From contig NC_090447.1 of assembly GCF_031143425.1 (NCBI RefSeq), positions 134,497,106-134,561,105 of the forward strand: a stretch of 64,000 nt of DNA. The letters run 5' to 3'. This DNA comes from Pleurodeles waltl. Lineage: Eukaryota; Chordata; Amphibia; Caudata; Salamandridae. Position 1 is the stretch's first letter, and every line of letters starts with the position of its first letter. The notes under the pieces were generated by a model that did not search any database, had not been told where the DNA came from, and saw only the letters and a list, made by a program, of their open reading frames with translations. The translations under genes and the position numbers were made by a program. Below, in pieces: positions 1 through 11,910 of this stretch.

Positions 1-90
1 TTTACCCACAGTGCCCTGCAAACCTCCAACTTTGCCTGAAATCATGCATGTTCCTTACATTTCTGTGATGGAAACTTCGGGAATAGCAAG

Positions 91-318
91 AATCCACAAA
101 ATTCCTACCACTCAGCATATGCTTTATCTGTACCAATAAAAACACTGCCCCACTTGTGTGGCTGGGCCTAGTGCAGGTACAGGAACGGATAAAATCAAGG
201 ACAATGGGTGCCATTGAAAAGAGACTTCTACTGACTACGGTTGGATCCGTTCCTGTTGCTGGCACTAGGCCCAGCCACAGAAGTGGGGCAATGCTGGGTG
301 GTAGGAATTTTGTGGATT
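91..318. repeat. Imperfect fold-back repeat
   Basis: Left arm (91-190) and right arm (244-318) are inverted copies. GGCTGGGCCTAGTGC at 160-174 is matched in reverse by GCACTAGGCCCAGCC at 262-276, and the wording AATCCACAAAATTCCTACCA at the outer left (91-110) recurs inverted at the outer right. The left arm carries roughly 25-30 extra bases around 118-142. The loop is about 50 bp. This looks like a small non-autonomous hairpin element. No target duplication was identified and no family is assigned. Confidence 0.75.
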
Positions 319-419
319 CCTGCGGATTCCAGAAGATTTCGGAGAATATGGTCGTAAAAAATTCAGGGTGGAGCAAAAGCTCTTGCCCAAGGGCCAGCTT
401 CCCAGTCCCTGGTGTCTAA

Positions 420-2960
420 TGGTGGATTTGTGTTTGGGGATCGCCCACATGCAGTGATTTCCAAGCAGGAATCCATTAGGGAGGGATATCATTGTAAGGG
501 GAAGACTGGATGGCAATTATTTTTAATGGCTTTGTACTGCTGGTTCTGACTTGAGAGGGACATCCAGTAATGACGAAGTATACTGCAACTATGCAAAAGG
601 CCAAGCCTACTGAATTTGCCAATGCTTGTTGTATATGTGTCTTCTTTCAATGCGTGTTGAATGTGAAGCAGCATGGTAAGAAGGTTGAATCAAAATCTAC
701 TTCTTCTTCCAGAAGCAGAGGAACAGATACAGTAAGTACTGATTTGCGTTATTTGCATTTTGTTTTGAAAAGTTTAGCATTCAAGATTTATTTAAGGAAG
801 AATGATAAAATGTGCATGAATACCTACATTATGAAACACACAACCAGAACAGTTCCACTGTGCATTTATAGGACGGTTATTCTATAGTAAGTTTGAAATT
901 GCAATGATGTAATCTGCACCTGTTTGTGATTTAACATTTATTGTTTGGGATCTGAATTATTAGAAGTACCAAATCCAAGCTCCAGATAGGTTTACTAATA
1001 AACAAATGAAGCTTTTAACAGTATTGGTGTACTTATGGAATGGAATTCTGACCTGAGAATAAAGTAGGTTTCTTCATAGTAAAATAAATAAATAACTGTA
1101 GTACTCCAGGGCCTCATGTTTCAGTATTCTTATAGATGTACCATTAAGCATATACATAGGAAGTGGGTTTGTCCACTGTCTCCACTTGCATTTGCTATGA
1201 AAGATCAGGCTGGAATGGCTGTGTGAGTTTTAATGTTTTGCATTGAACTGAAAAGCACTTCATGTCAATATTTCAGCAATGTAAATATCACAGTACTCAA
1301 GGTTCAGAGGAGTTCAGTTGAGTTTGGCTGTTTGAGCTGCTGGCTGGAGATTTTGTCAATGCTATTGCTCAAAACATCATGTATATACATTGGTGTGACT
1401 CTCATATTACTACAAGCCCACGTGTGGAAGATTCTTTTCACAGGGTAACAAGTTTATGTCTTTACATGGTGATTATTATGGCGTTCCATTTCACCGACCA
1501 AATTTTAATCCCCAATAACTTGACTGACACATAAAATGTGATGAAGAGATTTAGAAGCAGCTTGAGCACCACTTGGCTTGAAAAACTCCTAATAATGCAT
1601 TAAGATTTTTTTACAGGTTTGTTATATTCACTGACTTTATTCAAAAACATTTCACATGCCAAAATCTGAAAATGTATTTTATATCCTTGATCAATATACC
1701 AAAAGGATTGCTCTTCCAATGTGTTAATGAATGTTTCTTCAAGGCTGTGAGAACAACCGTAAGGGGCATAAGTGAGACTTCCATTATACTGAACAATGCA
1801 TTTACTAAAATATTTACAAGGCACAAACTCTTTCCAACATTGTTAAATTTGTTTTCATTTTCACTTAATACAGATCTACAGTTCTAAAACCCACCATATC
1901 ACTATTAATCATATATCATATTATAATTTAAAAGTCTATAGAAAATGATTGTATCCTATATAATTCATACTTTTGGAAAGACAAATCCACTTCACCAACC
2001 AGACAATTCAAAATCTTATGTTGCACTTCTCTGGAACTCAGAAGTTATGCTCTACAGTTGTGATGGAGGGGAGGGTTCTCTTCTTTCAGCTAATAAGAAT
2101 GTACATTAGATTCTGAACTATAATGGGCACCATTGATAAACATTGGCAGCATAATATAAGATTATACCCCACTTTAAAATTCTTATTTCCAAGTCATACG
2201 TTAATGTTTCAATATTTAGACCTATATTGTGATTCAATTAAATTTGGAAACAATTATCACGAGGAAAGGGAACCTTTCCTAGATAATTACCAAGTCTTTA
2301 TTCAGTGAGATATCCTGATATCTTATTAGCAGTTCAGATCACATCAACTGGTAAATCATAACATATTACTGATCTTTTCCACCCAAATACTCTTTTGTGT
2401 ATGTCAAAGAAAAAGTACATTCTATTTAATCTCAAAATTCAATCCTGGTCTCAGTGGAATCGTATGAAAGGTACTTAGGAAAATATAATGATTGTATACC
2501 TAATTTATACTGTTCTGTTCCCTCCCATTACTCTGTATAATATTTGTAGCTTACTGTTTAAAGAAACTTCTAAAGGGTTTGAACACAGCTGAGGTTATTC
2601 TGACCTTTAAGAAATATTTCCTAATTTTTCTGCCAAGATAGGGCACTCCAAAATCTAAACGGAATACACACAATCTATTATCTACCTATACCCACCTATA
2701 CCTGAAGAGATGCATTTTAATAAGCATCTATTTATCCTTATTTACCACAGAATCCATATGTGAAGGTGCATTCTATGCATATTCTGAAATAAAGATTTCA
2801 ATTTAAGATCCATAATGGACCTCCAAGAAATCAAAACAGAATGTATCGTTTTTCACATCTCAGCTGTCCACTGGATTTAAAAGAAAAATTGAAATAGATT
2901 TTAAAATAACCCCATATTTCCACTCTCAAACCATTGTCCCGAAAACATGTAGTGGAATAC
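420..2960. other. AT-rich stretch, nothing recognised
   Basis: Only short reading frames without family resemblance are present on either strand, and no repeat from elsewhere in the window was recognised. It may be unique intergenic or intronic DNA or very old repeat. Confidence 0.5.
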
Positions 2961-2970
2961 TGAATAATAA

Positions 2971-4478
2971 GACTCATATTTATGGACAGTTTGCGTCACC
3001 TTATCATCATTTATATTGATGCTAAAACGGCGCTAACTTAACTCTATATTTATACTTTGACGCTAGACCAGTCTAGCGTCAAAACATTGGAGTTAGCAAC
3101 ATTTCTAGGAAGTGCCAACCCTCATTGTGTCAATGAGATGTAAGGTAGGCGTCCGCTTCCTAAAAATGGTGCAAGTCCCCCAGCGCCATACTTAACACCA
3201 GACGCAGAAACGATGCGCAACTAGGAGGCCGGCCTAAATAATGGCACTAAGGCCCTCATTCTGACCTTGGCGGGCGGCGGAGGCCGCCCGCCAAAGTCCC
3301 GCCGTCAGGTTACCGTTCCGCGGTCGAAAGACCGCGGCGGTAATTCTGACTTTCCCGCTGGGCTGGCGGGCGGTCGCCTTCAGGCCGCCCGCCAGCCCAG
3401 CGGGAAAGAGGCTTCCACGATGAAGCCGGCTCGGAATCGAGCCGGCGGAGTGGAAGCTGTGCGACGGGTGCAGTTGCACCCGTCGCGTATTTCACTGTCT
3501 GCGCAGCAGACAGTGAAATACATTTAGGGGCCCTCTTACGGGGGCCCCTGCAATGCCCATGCCAGTGGCATGGGCACTGCAGGGGCCCCCAGGGGCCCCG
3601 CGACCCCCCCTACCGCCATCCGGATCCCAGCGGTCGGACCGCCGGGATCTGGATGGCGGTAGGGGGGGTCGGAATCCCCTCGGCGGCGCAGCAAGCTGCG
3701 CCGCCTTGGAGGATTCAATGGGGCGGCGGTACACTGGCGGGAGCCCGCCAGTGTTGCCGGTCCGACCGCAGCTTTACCGCCGCGGTCGGAATCCCCATTG
3801 GAGCACCGCCGGCCTGACGGCGGTGCTCCCGCGGTCCTCCGCCCTGGCGGTCTTTGACCGCCAGGGTCAGAATGACCGCCTAAGTCTGATTAGAAAAATT
3901 ATTTAATGCCGGGTCAGAACAGGCATTAAAGTGCAGATAAGCCCATTTCCATGGGAAACCACCATGGAATGGGCACAGAGATGCACAGGGACACTATTGG
4001 AGGGGGAAGCCCATCCCAGGTAAGTTGAAGGTATGTGTATGTGTGTGGTGTGCCACTTGGAGCCCCTTACACGGGCCCCCTTCATGGCACTGGGTATGTT
4101 GGGCTTGCCCTGGGGACAGTGATCCCCTGTGGTGGGTATTGGGGTATGATAACAACTCCTGTTTATACTTAGACAGGACTAATTTTTTGGCTGCTTGTGC
4201 ATCAAAAATTGATGCTAGGCTGACTAGCGGCAGATATTTTTATTGTGCCGCTAATCAGCCTACTGTCAATTTGTATGCACTAGTGGCATTTCCCCTAACA
4301 CCATTTGTCACCGGCTAGTGTCTTTTTCTGAGACGCTAGCTATTCCTTAGCACCATTGTGCGGCATTTTTTAAATATTGTGCACAGATGGCATTAGGGAA
4401 CAGGGTTAGCTCACGTTAAATTAAATTATGCACAACTGCGTTAGCGCAGTTGTGCGCTATTTTTCATAAATATGGGTC
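2971..4478. mobile_element. Non-autonomous MITE-like element, outer copy (PIF/Harbinger-like)
   Basis: The ends are inverted: GACTCATATTTATG on the left and CATAAATATGGGTC on the right. A TAA triplet flanks both sides (2968-2970 and 4479-4481), as expected for the 3-bp TWA duplication of PIF/Harbinger insertions. The interior has short inverted words such as GACGCTAGACCAGTCTAGCGTC (seen as two half-sites near 3060-3082) and a near-palindrome AACTGCGTTAGCGCAGTT around 4433-4450. Part of the interior (about 3110-3160) is the reverse complement of text in the MITEs ending at 23584 and 36887, so all three belong to one family. It carries no transposase. It is interrupted by the element at 3251-3880. 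Confidence 0.8.
3251..3880. mobile_element. GC-rich fold-back MITE nested in the element at 2971-4478
   Basis: The termini are inverted: GGCCCTCATTCTGACC at the left and GGTCAGAATGACCGCC at the right. TAA is duplicated at 3248-3250 and 3881-3883, a PIF/Harbinger-type 3-bp duplication. Inside is a series of strong hairpins, for example CCCGCTGGGCTGGCGGGCGG mirrored about 25 bases later, and others at about 3530-3600 and 3600-3670. It is far more GC- and CpG-rich than its surroundings and yields spurious open frames on both strands; none resembles a known protein. It is younger than the element it interrupts. Confidence 0.9.
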
Positions 4479-4481
4479 TAA

Positions 4482-5640
4482 ATGTCTCAGCTTTGTCTCT
4501 TAGTTAATCACACATTATAATGAAAATTTCACAATTGATCCTCTTTATTGAATTTATGAGAGCTTACAGAGAAAAACTTGATCCTCATCCCTCAACTTAA
4601 ATGATTGTGAATTGCATTCTAACCAATGATTATACCATACAATCCTTCCATTCACACCACTTCTAATTTCAAGAACGTGACACATCTTATAAACTGTACA
4701 ATTTTAAATACTCAAAAAAGTATTTTCTCACATTAGCAAGTCTCACTTCTATGCAGCATCAGGTCCGTCTCATCTGTTGGTTAGTGGAAAAATGCAGCCC
4801 AGTATACTACCTTCTTATATAGAAATCCCAAAATGACAGTGTCTGCTATTATTTCCTTAACACCACCTGAGCTAATTTTGACATGCAAATAACAGAACAT
4901 TGATCACCTTAATTGTATTTGTATCTTCATAATTCGAGATAGTGAAAGCTGTCAATCCCTAATACACAGAGTATGAACTTCATTATTATACTCAATATAA
5001 AAAACACAGTTTGATGTAATTTAAAGGAAAACGGACTCAGCTTATCCCAATGTAACCAAAAATAAATGCATCCAGTTATTAGTTTCACCAAACTCCCTGC
5101 AAATGCCTGGACTTAAACCTTGAAAGTTTTACACAGTGCTGAGATGGTATAAATCCCACAGCAATTACATATTTCCCTTTCACTCATGTAGACATACATC
5201 ATACACAGTCTTAGCTTAATTATTGTAGTCCATCTGTAGACATAGTTTAATGAGATTTAGAGAAAAACAAACTCAGCTTGTCTATCAATGTGTCTGAAGC
5301 ATAAATGTATCCACTTACATCTTCAACCAAAATCTGTGCTGATGACCAGCCTCAAACCATAAAGTTTCATGCAGTGCTGCAGTGGGACAAGCCCCACACC
5401 TTACTGCATCCTAATCTTCTGATCGTGCTCAAATACTGTATATATTTCCTCACTCTATATATATTTTTGATAAAGACGTCTAAAGATATCAATAAACTAT
5501 ACTTATGCACCATCTTAAATCAAGCATAGCATCTAAACAAAATCATATTCTTTTAGATTTTTAAACATGCAGTGTGTTTACTTGATTGCATACAAGAAAC
5601 AGTATTCACTTTTTTTTAAATTAATAAGGCTCACCTACTC
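4482..5640. other. AT-rich stretch, nothing recognised
   Basis: No supported coding region. Two subregions share similar wording (for example an AACTCAGCTT-type segment near 5030 and again near 5270), suggesting a diverged internal duplication, but I cannot define its limits. Confidence 0.4.
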
Positions 5641-7779
5641 CCAGCATCAAGAACCAAACCACTGGATTCAAGTAACACTCAGTAAATTAAACCCAGCTCA
5701 ACCCTTGGTAGCTTGGCAATGAGCGACAAGGGTTAACCTAGGAGGCAAAGCGTAAAGCATTCAAATATCACATAACAATAATTAAATAAAACACAGGAAA
5801 CAGTTTAAAAATCCAAAATCAATTTATAAACATAGGAAATATTTTTAGCTTTAAAATGACAACAAAACACATACAATTGGATAAGAGGAACTGGAGATAT
5901 GAATCCTTAAATAATTAATGCTTTCTAATGCATAGAAGCAACTAGTGCTCAAAGGGTTAAAAAAGGTCACACTGGAAAGGAACAAAGTCCAGAGTTCAGG
6001 CCACCCATGAGGTAACACTGTCACACTTACTTACAGAAGTGTTTGATTCAGGAAAGTGGTCCACAGCACCAGCCAAGGGTTCAGAGGCTCTGGTGTGCCT
6101 CTTAGGGTCTGGGCCTACAACTCCCACAATGCACCTCTTCAACTTATGGAGTTGCTCCAAAGTCTCCAAACTTCTGGATCTCCTTCCAGAGGTCCTTATT
6201 ATGTCCTTGAAGTGTCCACAACTTGATCCAAGGTTCCAGAAGCTCTGAGTTGCTCCTTGGGAGTTGGGACTACAATTCCCAGAATGCACCTGGCCAGAAT
6301 CCTCAATTGGCCACTGTACGCTGGTCAGCTGGGCTCTGCTTGCAGGACTTGATGCAGGGGACTCTGGGCAGCTCCTTTGTACCTGTAGCAAACAGAAGAG
6401 TCCCTTCTTAAAGCAGTAGAAGACAGGTAAAGCCCTTTTAGTGGTGAAGCCCAAGTGTGCAGCTGGTGCAGTCCTCCAGAGTTCAGTGTCCAGGTGCAGG
6501 TCAGGGGTCCAGCAGGGCAGTCCTTCTTCTCCTGTAGTTCTTCCTTGTTGGAATCTGATAAGGATCTGAGGTGTGGGTACAGGTCTGCCAGTTTCATCCC
6601 TGCTCCTGGGTGAAAAACAGGGGGATCCTGGTTCTCCAATCAGGTGCAGGGTCCTTCCCCCTGTGATGACCACTTCCTGGGAAGTGTGGCAACAATCAAT
6701 CCCAGGGAGCAACATTCCTCAAACATCTATCATGGCTGAAAAGTGATTTTTGGAGGTTACATCTGGCTGAGCCCACCCACTGGTGTGGCTAAAAATCCTA
6801 AACACACCCTCTCCTCCTGCCCTCTCCTAATCTAATCAAGGGGGCACCTAATTGTCTGGGTTTGCAGGATGTGAGGGTGTTGCTGGGTTGCTCCAAATGT
6901 CCTTCCCTGCCTTTGAAGACCAGTTTGGGAGCCCTCCCCTTTCCTGCTTCACCATCTGCTGAGGAGAGATCTCATCCCCCAGGCACATCTCTTGTGTGGA
7001 GCCAGGCCACTTCACACCTCTTTAAGGCAGCCTGGCCAGGCTGCCAGAGGCTGCCCAATCAGAGCACAGCAGCAAAAACACTGCAGGGCTGAAGTTGGCA
7101 ACTTTTCAGGTAAAGTTTAAAACTCTTTACCTGAACAAGTTATATTAAATCCCACAACTGGAAGTTGTGGGATTTATTGTAACAATTAATTTGATACCAA
7201 ACTTCTAGTATCGGTTACTTAAGGGGACTTTTAAAATTAAAATAAAGTCTCCCCATTCTAGCCTATGGAGGCCATTCACTACAATGAGGGAAAAACGAAT
7301 TTGGCTGTTTTATCTCACAAGGGCTTATAAAACAATTTTATAAGGCCCCTGCTTATAGTTACATGGCACCCAGCCCTAGGGGCACATAGGGCACACTTAG
7401 GGGTGACTTATGTGTAAAAATAAGGTAGTTTAAGACTTTGGAACTACTTTTAATTCCAAAGTCGAATTTGCATGTAACTTTAATTTAAAAGCAGCCAGCA
7501 AGGCAGGGCAGCCTTTAAAATGACACTGGGCACCTCAGCAGTGCACATATGGGTGCACTACCAATGCTGGGGGCCCTAAACCTACATGCCCTACCATATA
7601 CTAGGGACATATAGGTAGGTTGACTTAGCCAATTATAATTAGCCTAATTTGCATACTGATTTTACACAGAGCACAGGCCCTGGGACTGGTTAGCAGTACC
7701 CAGGGCCCCATCAGAGTCAGGAAAACACCAGCAAAAAGTGGAAAATGGGGGCAAAAAGTTAGGGGACCTGCGCAATCAG
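5641..7779. repeat. Dispersed unclassified repeat, family A copy 1
   Basis: The left part (about 5690-5800) has the wording CTCAACCCTTGGTAGCTTGG followed by an AT-rich stretch with AATAAA-like words. Recognisably similar text opens the regions near 20500 and 54780. The right part (about 7690-7779) ends with a GTTAGCAGTACCCAGGG-type segment and a GGGGGCAAAAAG-type tail, which resembles the inverted arm of the 43983-46626 element. The minus strand of 5996-6715 is open for 239 codons but shows no domain and is serine/proline-rich, so I regard it as chance openness. The superfamily is unknown. Confidence 0.5.
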
Positions 7780-9119
7780 CCCTGTTCTCTCACAACTAGA
7801 CTAGATCAACCCTGCATTAGCCTATTGCTCTATATATCTCCTTCTGGTCAAGTGCTTAACCAGTGTATCAAGAATGCCACAAGCACCTGTTTAGGTAGAG
7901 GGCATTTTTTTCTCAGTAGCATCCCAGCTGCCTTCATATGACTGTTCTAATGCAAGGGGCTCATTCAGGTCTTATAAAAGATTTTCTAAATCATATGCTT
8001 ACCTTGAATACCTTATTTTAAAGCGGGTGGAGCTCCGTATTTATATTCAGCTCATAATTCACAGTTGTAAAGGTGTCATGTTTCTTTAAGATGTACTTTA
8101 CGTTTTCTGTTGCCTACTCTATGATATATATGTTATATGACGATTTGCGGCAGTGAAATTCCATCAATTTTGACCTTATCCTCTTTCTCAGCGAAGTACT
8201 GACTAATAGGGGACCTATTATTTTGATTTCTTATTGAGTTCAAATGTTCTTTCCATCTTTTTTTAAGTAGTCATGTTGCAGAACCTACATATTGTAAAGA
8301 ACAAATGCAGGATACTATCTAGATACATAACGTGGTATACAGTTTATAAAATGTCTGATGATACAAGATTTGTCAAAGTTATCAAATGTTTGAGTTTTAT
8401 TCATTAGATGTTTGAAACATTAAATGTAATTGCATCTATAAAACAAGCAAGTTTGAAGAGTCCTTTTTCAAAAATCTGAGACTTAATATATTTTGTAAGG
8501 TTTCTGCTTTCCTATAGGTTACCCAAGGATGATCAGCAATAATGCCACTCAAATCCTTTTCCATGTTTAGAATGGACCAATGGTTTCAGAATATATCATA
8601 GAGTTTAACATTTTCTGCATACGATTTAGTCACAAACCTTATACTGAAATTTCTATATCTTCTTGATGGTTTTACTTCAGTTTATAAACGTGCAAGATCA
8701 TTTCCCGGACTTTTTTAACAATCTTTTCAAGAACCTGTACGGGATAACCATGTTACTCAAATCTACCTATATATTCCAACTCTTGCTTTTTCCTCATATT
8801 CACTGCAATTTTGTCTATGTCTTACTATTTCTCCATAAGTGATGTTTGTCTTGTGTTTATGTGGATGTCCAGATTCTAAGTGCAAACTATATATGATCTA
8901 CTGAGCAACTTTTGGTTATGACAGACATACTTGTGCTCAACTGCAGTACATCAAAACATATCTATTGAAATGAAAGGTGAAAGGTTGGTGTTCCTTAGGA
9001 AAGAGGTATGAGTGGAAGTGGTATAGTATGCAATAGAGGATTAGTAAAGCTTCTGGACAAGAAATATAACTGCTTCATTTAAAGAACACTTTTTAATATT
9101 ATTATCAAGGAACAAATCT
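7780..9119. other. AT-rich stretch, nothing recognised
   Basis: No supported gene and no repeat boundary. The sequence is AT-rich with short frames only. Confidence 0.4.
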
Positions 9120-9970
9120 AGATTTGTTTCTTGGAGGGAGCAGAGTTCTGGTTGCAGCACCCCCAAACTTTTTGCCTGTTTTAGATGCAACTTCAACTGA
9201 AGTGCAATGGGCTCCTGCTAAGCAGGTACCCAGTGCCAGTGTTCTTTCCCTAAAACAAGACACCTGGTCACTTGATCCCCAAGTGACCAGGCCCTTCAGC
9301 CCCCTATAGGCCCCTAGTAAATGGTACCCTGGTATCTAGGGAATGGGTACTGAGGAGGGCCCCTCAGAGCTAAGCACAACTTGTGCCACTCTGAGAGACC
9401 CAGCACCAAGCTTATGCAGACTGCCATAGCAGACTGCGTGACAAGGTGCTTCCAAAATTGAAAACGCAACATGAGGCACAGCCTGTGTGCCCTATACACT
9501 AAACACTCCATGCAAAATATGTAAGTCACCCCTCTAGCAGGCCTTAGAGCCCTAATGCAGGGTGTATTATGTTACATGTGAGGGCCTATCTGCACGAGCA
9601 GATATGCCCCTGCTATGTCTTTGTCTATTCTCAGACATGGTAACTGTAATAGAAGTCATTTGAAATGCATGTGCTGGACACTGGTCACTATGAGTTCCCC
9701 AGCTACATGATGGCTTCTCTGAATCCTGGGATGGTTGGTATCAACCATCTAAGAATAATAAACCCTAACTGACCCCAGTGAAAGATTTATTAAACAATGC
9801 ACACAGAGGACACCTTAAAGGTGCCCCCTGAAAACCTACTAACTACTAGTGTGCTGACTGACTGGTCTTGACCAGTTCAGCCACCACAGATACTTTCCTG
9901 GCCCCCAACCATGAGAGCCAACACTCTCAAGGGCCTGAGACAAAAGCCTGCACTGGGCAGAGGTGTTTAC
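9120..9970. repeat. Dispersed repeat, arm of the long-inverted-repeat type
   Basis: The segment around 9150-9260 (CCCCCAAACTTTTTGCCTG, then GGCTCCTGCTAAGCAGG and CCCAGTGCCAGTG) runs parallel to the left arm of the 43983-46626 element, which has ACCCCCATTTTTAC, TTTTTGCCTGTC and GGATCCTGTTAGCCAGGACC in the same order. Further right are CTAGTAAATGGTACC and GTAAGTCACCCCTCTAGCAG, corresponding to later parts of the same arm. The opposite arm is not present nearby, so this is probably a partial copy. Confidence 0.55.
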
Positions 9971-9984
9971 CTCTGCATGCATAT

Positions 9985-10095
9985 TGTAGCTTAAAGGGTT
10001 ACAAAGTGGCGCAATGTATGCATTGTGTCACTTTGTAAAAATGACACTAAGGCAGCAATAAAGTGACTCTAGGCCCTCTTAAATCTGGGCCTATA
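9985..10095. mobile_element. MITE remnant (AAATCTGGGCC-ending family)
   Basis: TTACAAAGTGGCGCAATG and a CTTAAATCTGGGCC end match wording in the element at 60565-61079 (AGTGGCGCAATGCATGCATT and CTTAAATCTGGCCC). Only one end is clear. This is a non-coding, non-autonomous element. Confidence 0.55.
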
Positions 10096-11684
10096 TGCCT
10101 TAACATGTCTTATGATTGCAAGATAAGGAATGACTGGAGAAAGACAATTTAATTGGCAAATGTTAGGATAAAAATATTAAAGGATCTGGAAAATAATTGG
10201 ATAAACAAACTTGTATTACAGTTAAGGATGGTGAATAATCTGAAAAGGTTTAAGATGAACCTGAAAACCTTTCTTTTGGAGGCTTAGCTTTTCACTGTGT
10301 TCTATTTGACTTTCAGTATATAGATGTATCAGAGCTTGTCATGCTGTACAAATCAATTTCCCTTGACTCATGATTCAGGTATTTTGGGAGCCTCAAGTAT
10401 GACTAAATCTTTAAATGTTCATGTAAGGGCTTCAGTCTCCAAAGTGATAATGAAAGTGAGCTACAGAGATCAAGAAACTACTTGGCAATAGTGGACTGTA
10501 AATTCTGATCTTAGTTGGCTTCCTTCAAGAGGTTGGGGGGGCTATGGTGTTGCTTGGTTCCAGTCTCTTCTATCCTCCACCTATCAGAAAAAGTGACTTT
10601 CTCCCCTTACCACAGATTTTTGTGCCATTCAGTACACTGCCCCCACAGATATTCCATTGTTTCTTTGTGGTCACCCCAGATGTTTTGCTTTTCGCCTGAC
10701 CTTATTTTTGCTGTTTTAGAAGTTTGCATTTCACCCCTGATAATCATGGGTAAAGTATGTGTGCTACCCTTTAAACATGGTTTAATTGGCTTATGCGACA
10801 TCAGCACATTTAACTTGCTTCTTAGTCCCTAGGATATGGTGAGAAAGTGCAGGGCCTGGACGTTTAATATCATTTGTTGACTACTGCACCTACTGTGCAC
10901 TCCAATACAGCAGCAGTGCAAAAGAGGCTACAAGCCTTCCCTTTGTAGCCTGGCAGCTGAAGTGTGAGACCTACAGTACAACCTGTCAAAATAACCCTTT
11001 TTTTACAGGTAAAGACCTCCCTCTTAAATACTATTGCCATCCCCTATGTAGACAACAAAGCAAAAGTTGAACAGGTAGACAAATAATATTGCTATGTCTG
11101 TACAATGACAAGGACCAAAAAGCTATTATCACTATGGCATACATAGGGAACAGGTAGAAACTTAGTTAACTGCCTGTTTTTATTAGTTACTAAAATCCAA
11201 TTCAATAGTGAAGTTAGATTTGGAATTAAAATCTAGGAAAAGGAAGTTTCAGAAAGTTAACTTGTCCCTGCCGGAAGTACCCAAAGGCTAATTTTCTTTA
11301 ACTCTCTAGGAGCTTTCAGCATGTGCGCCAACCAGTAAGAGGAGAAAAAGAGATGTAAAATTCTTCCCAGGAGCATGCACTTGGTTCACCTGAATAGTAA
11401 GAGATGACTCTTCTGAGCTCAGTAGAATATGCAATGGGGAGCTGTGGGCATTCTGTTGACATCACAGTGTCAAATCCTGCCTGACAGATATGGTGCACCA
11501 CACTTGAAAGGAAGAGAACAGGATGCCAGTCAACGCTTGTGTATCCCCTGTGTTGTTGCTGAAAGGCCATACTTTTGCCTTACCAGACTCCTATTTCTGG
11601 GTTTGCTGGATACTGTGCTTGCTTCAAAGTGGATTTTAATTTTAGATGTGGGATGACACCAGTAATTAGCATAGTGCACTCCCC
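10096..11684. other. No gene recognised; possible LINE tail near 10200-10300
   Basis: Around 10230-10290 the plus strand can be read as a short peptide with LKRFKMNLKTFLLEA, reminiscent of the C-terminal end of L2-type LINE proteins, but the match is short and ends in a stop. The rest is unassigned. Confidence 0.3.
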
Positions 11685-11910
11685 TCTTGGCGGAGCAGCA
11701 CCATCTCCCGTAGGATGCTGCAGAGGAGGTGGTCCGTGAATAATGATGATGATGATGGAGGAGGGCTGCAGTGGTGGATCCTAGCAGGTGGTGGTGCTGG
11801 TGTGGCCAGGATAGAGGTTTTGGCAGCTGGCTGGAGGGACTGTGGGTGGTGGCACATGCCTCTAGCTCCTCCTCCTCCAAAGCCACCAGTCGGTGATATT
11901 TGGCCTGGAA
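11685..11910 (-). pseudogene. Isolated fragment of the last exon of the decayed multi-exon element
   Basis: This segment is clearly related to 16185-16500. Both contain GGAGCAGCACCATCTC, GTGGTGGATCCT and AAAGCCACCAGTCGGTGATA in the same order and orientation. In one minus-strand frame both copies read A(L/V)EEE-like then CATTHSPS, and near the end TTSSAASY. Similarity stops around 11910, where the 16.4-kb copy continues toward its splice acceptor. It is therefore a third, truncated copy, separate from the 12100-12340 flank. It has no intact open frame of its own. Confidence 0.7.

Noticed and set aside
3234..3906. Several frames of 60-117 codons
   Set aside because: They all fall in the palindromic GC-rich MITE and appear on both strands, as expected from inverted repeats lacking AT-rich stop codons.
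5996..6715. 239-codon minus-strand open frame
   Set aside because: It lies in a dispersed repeat, has no domain, and its composition (serine, proline, threonine) is that of non-coding sequence read through; the opposite strand is also partly open.
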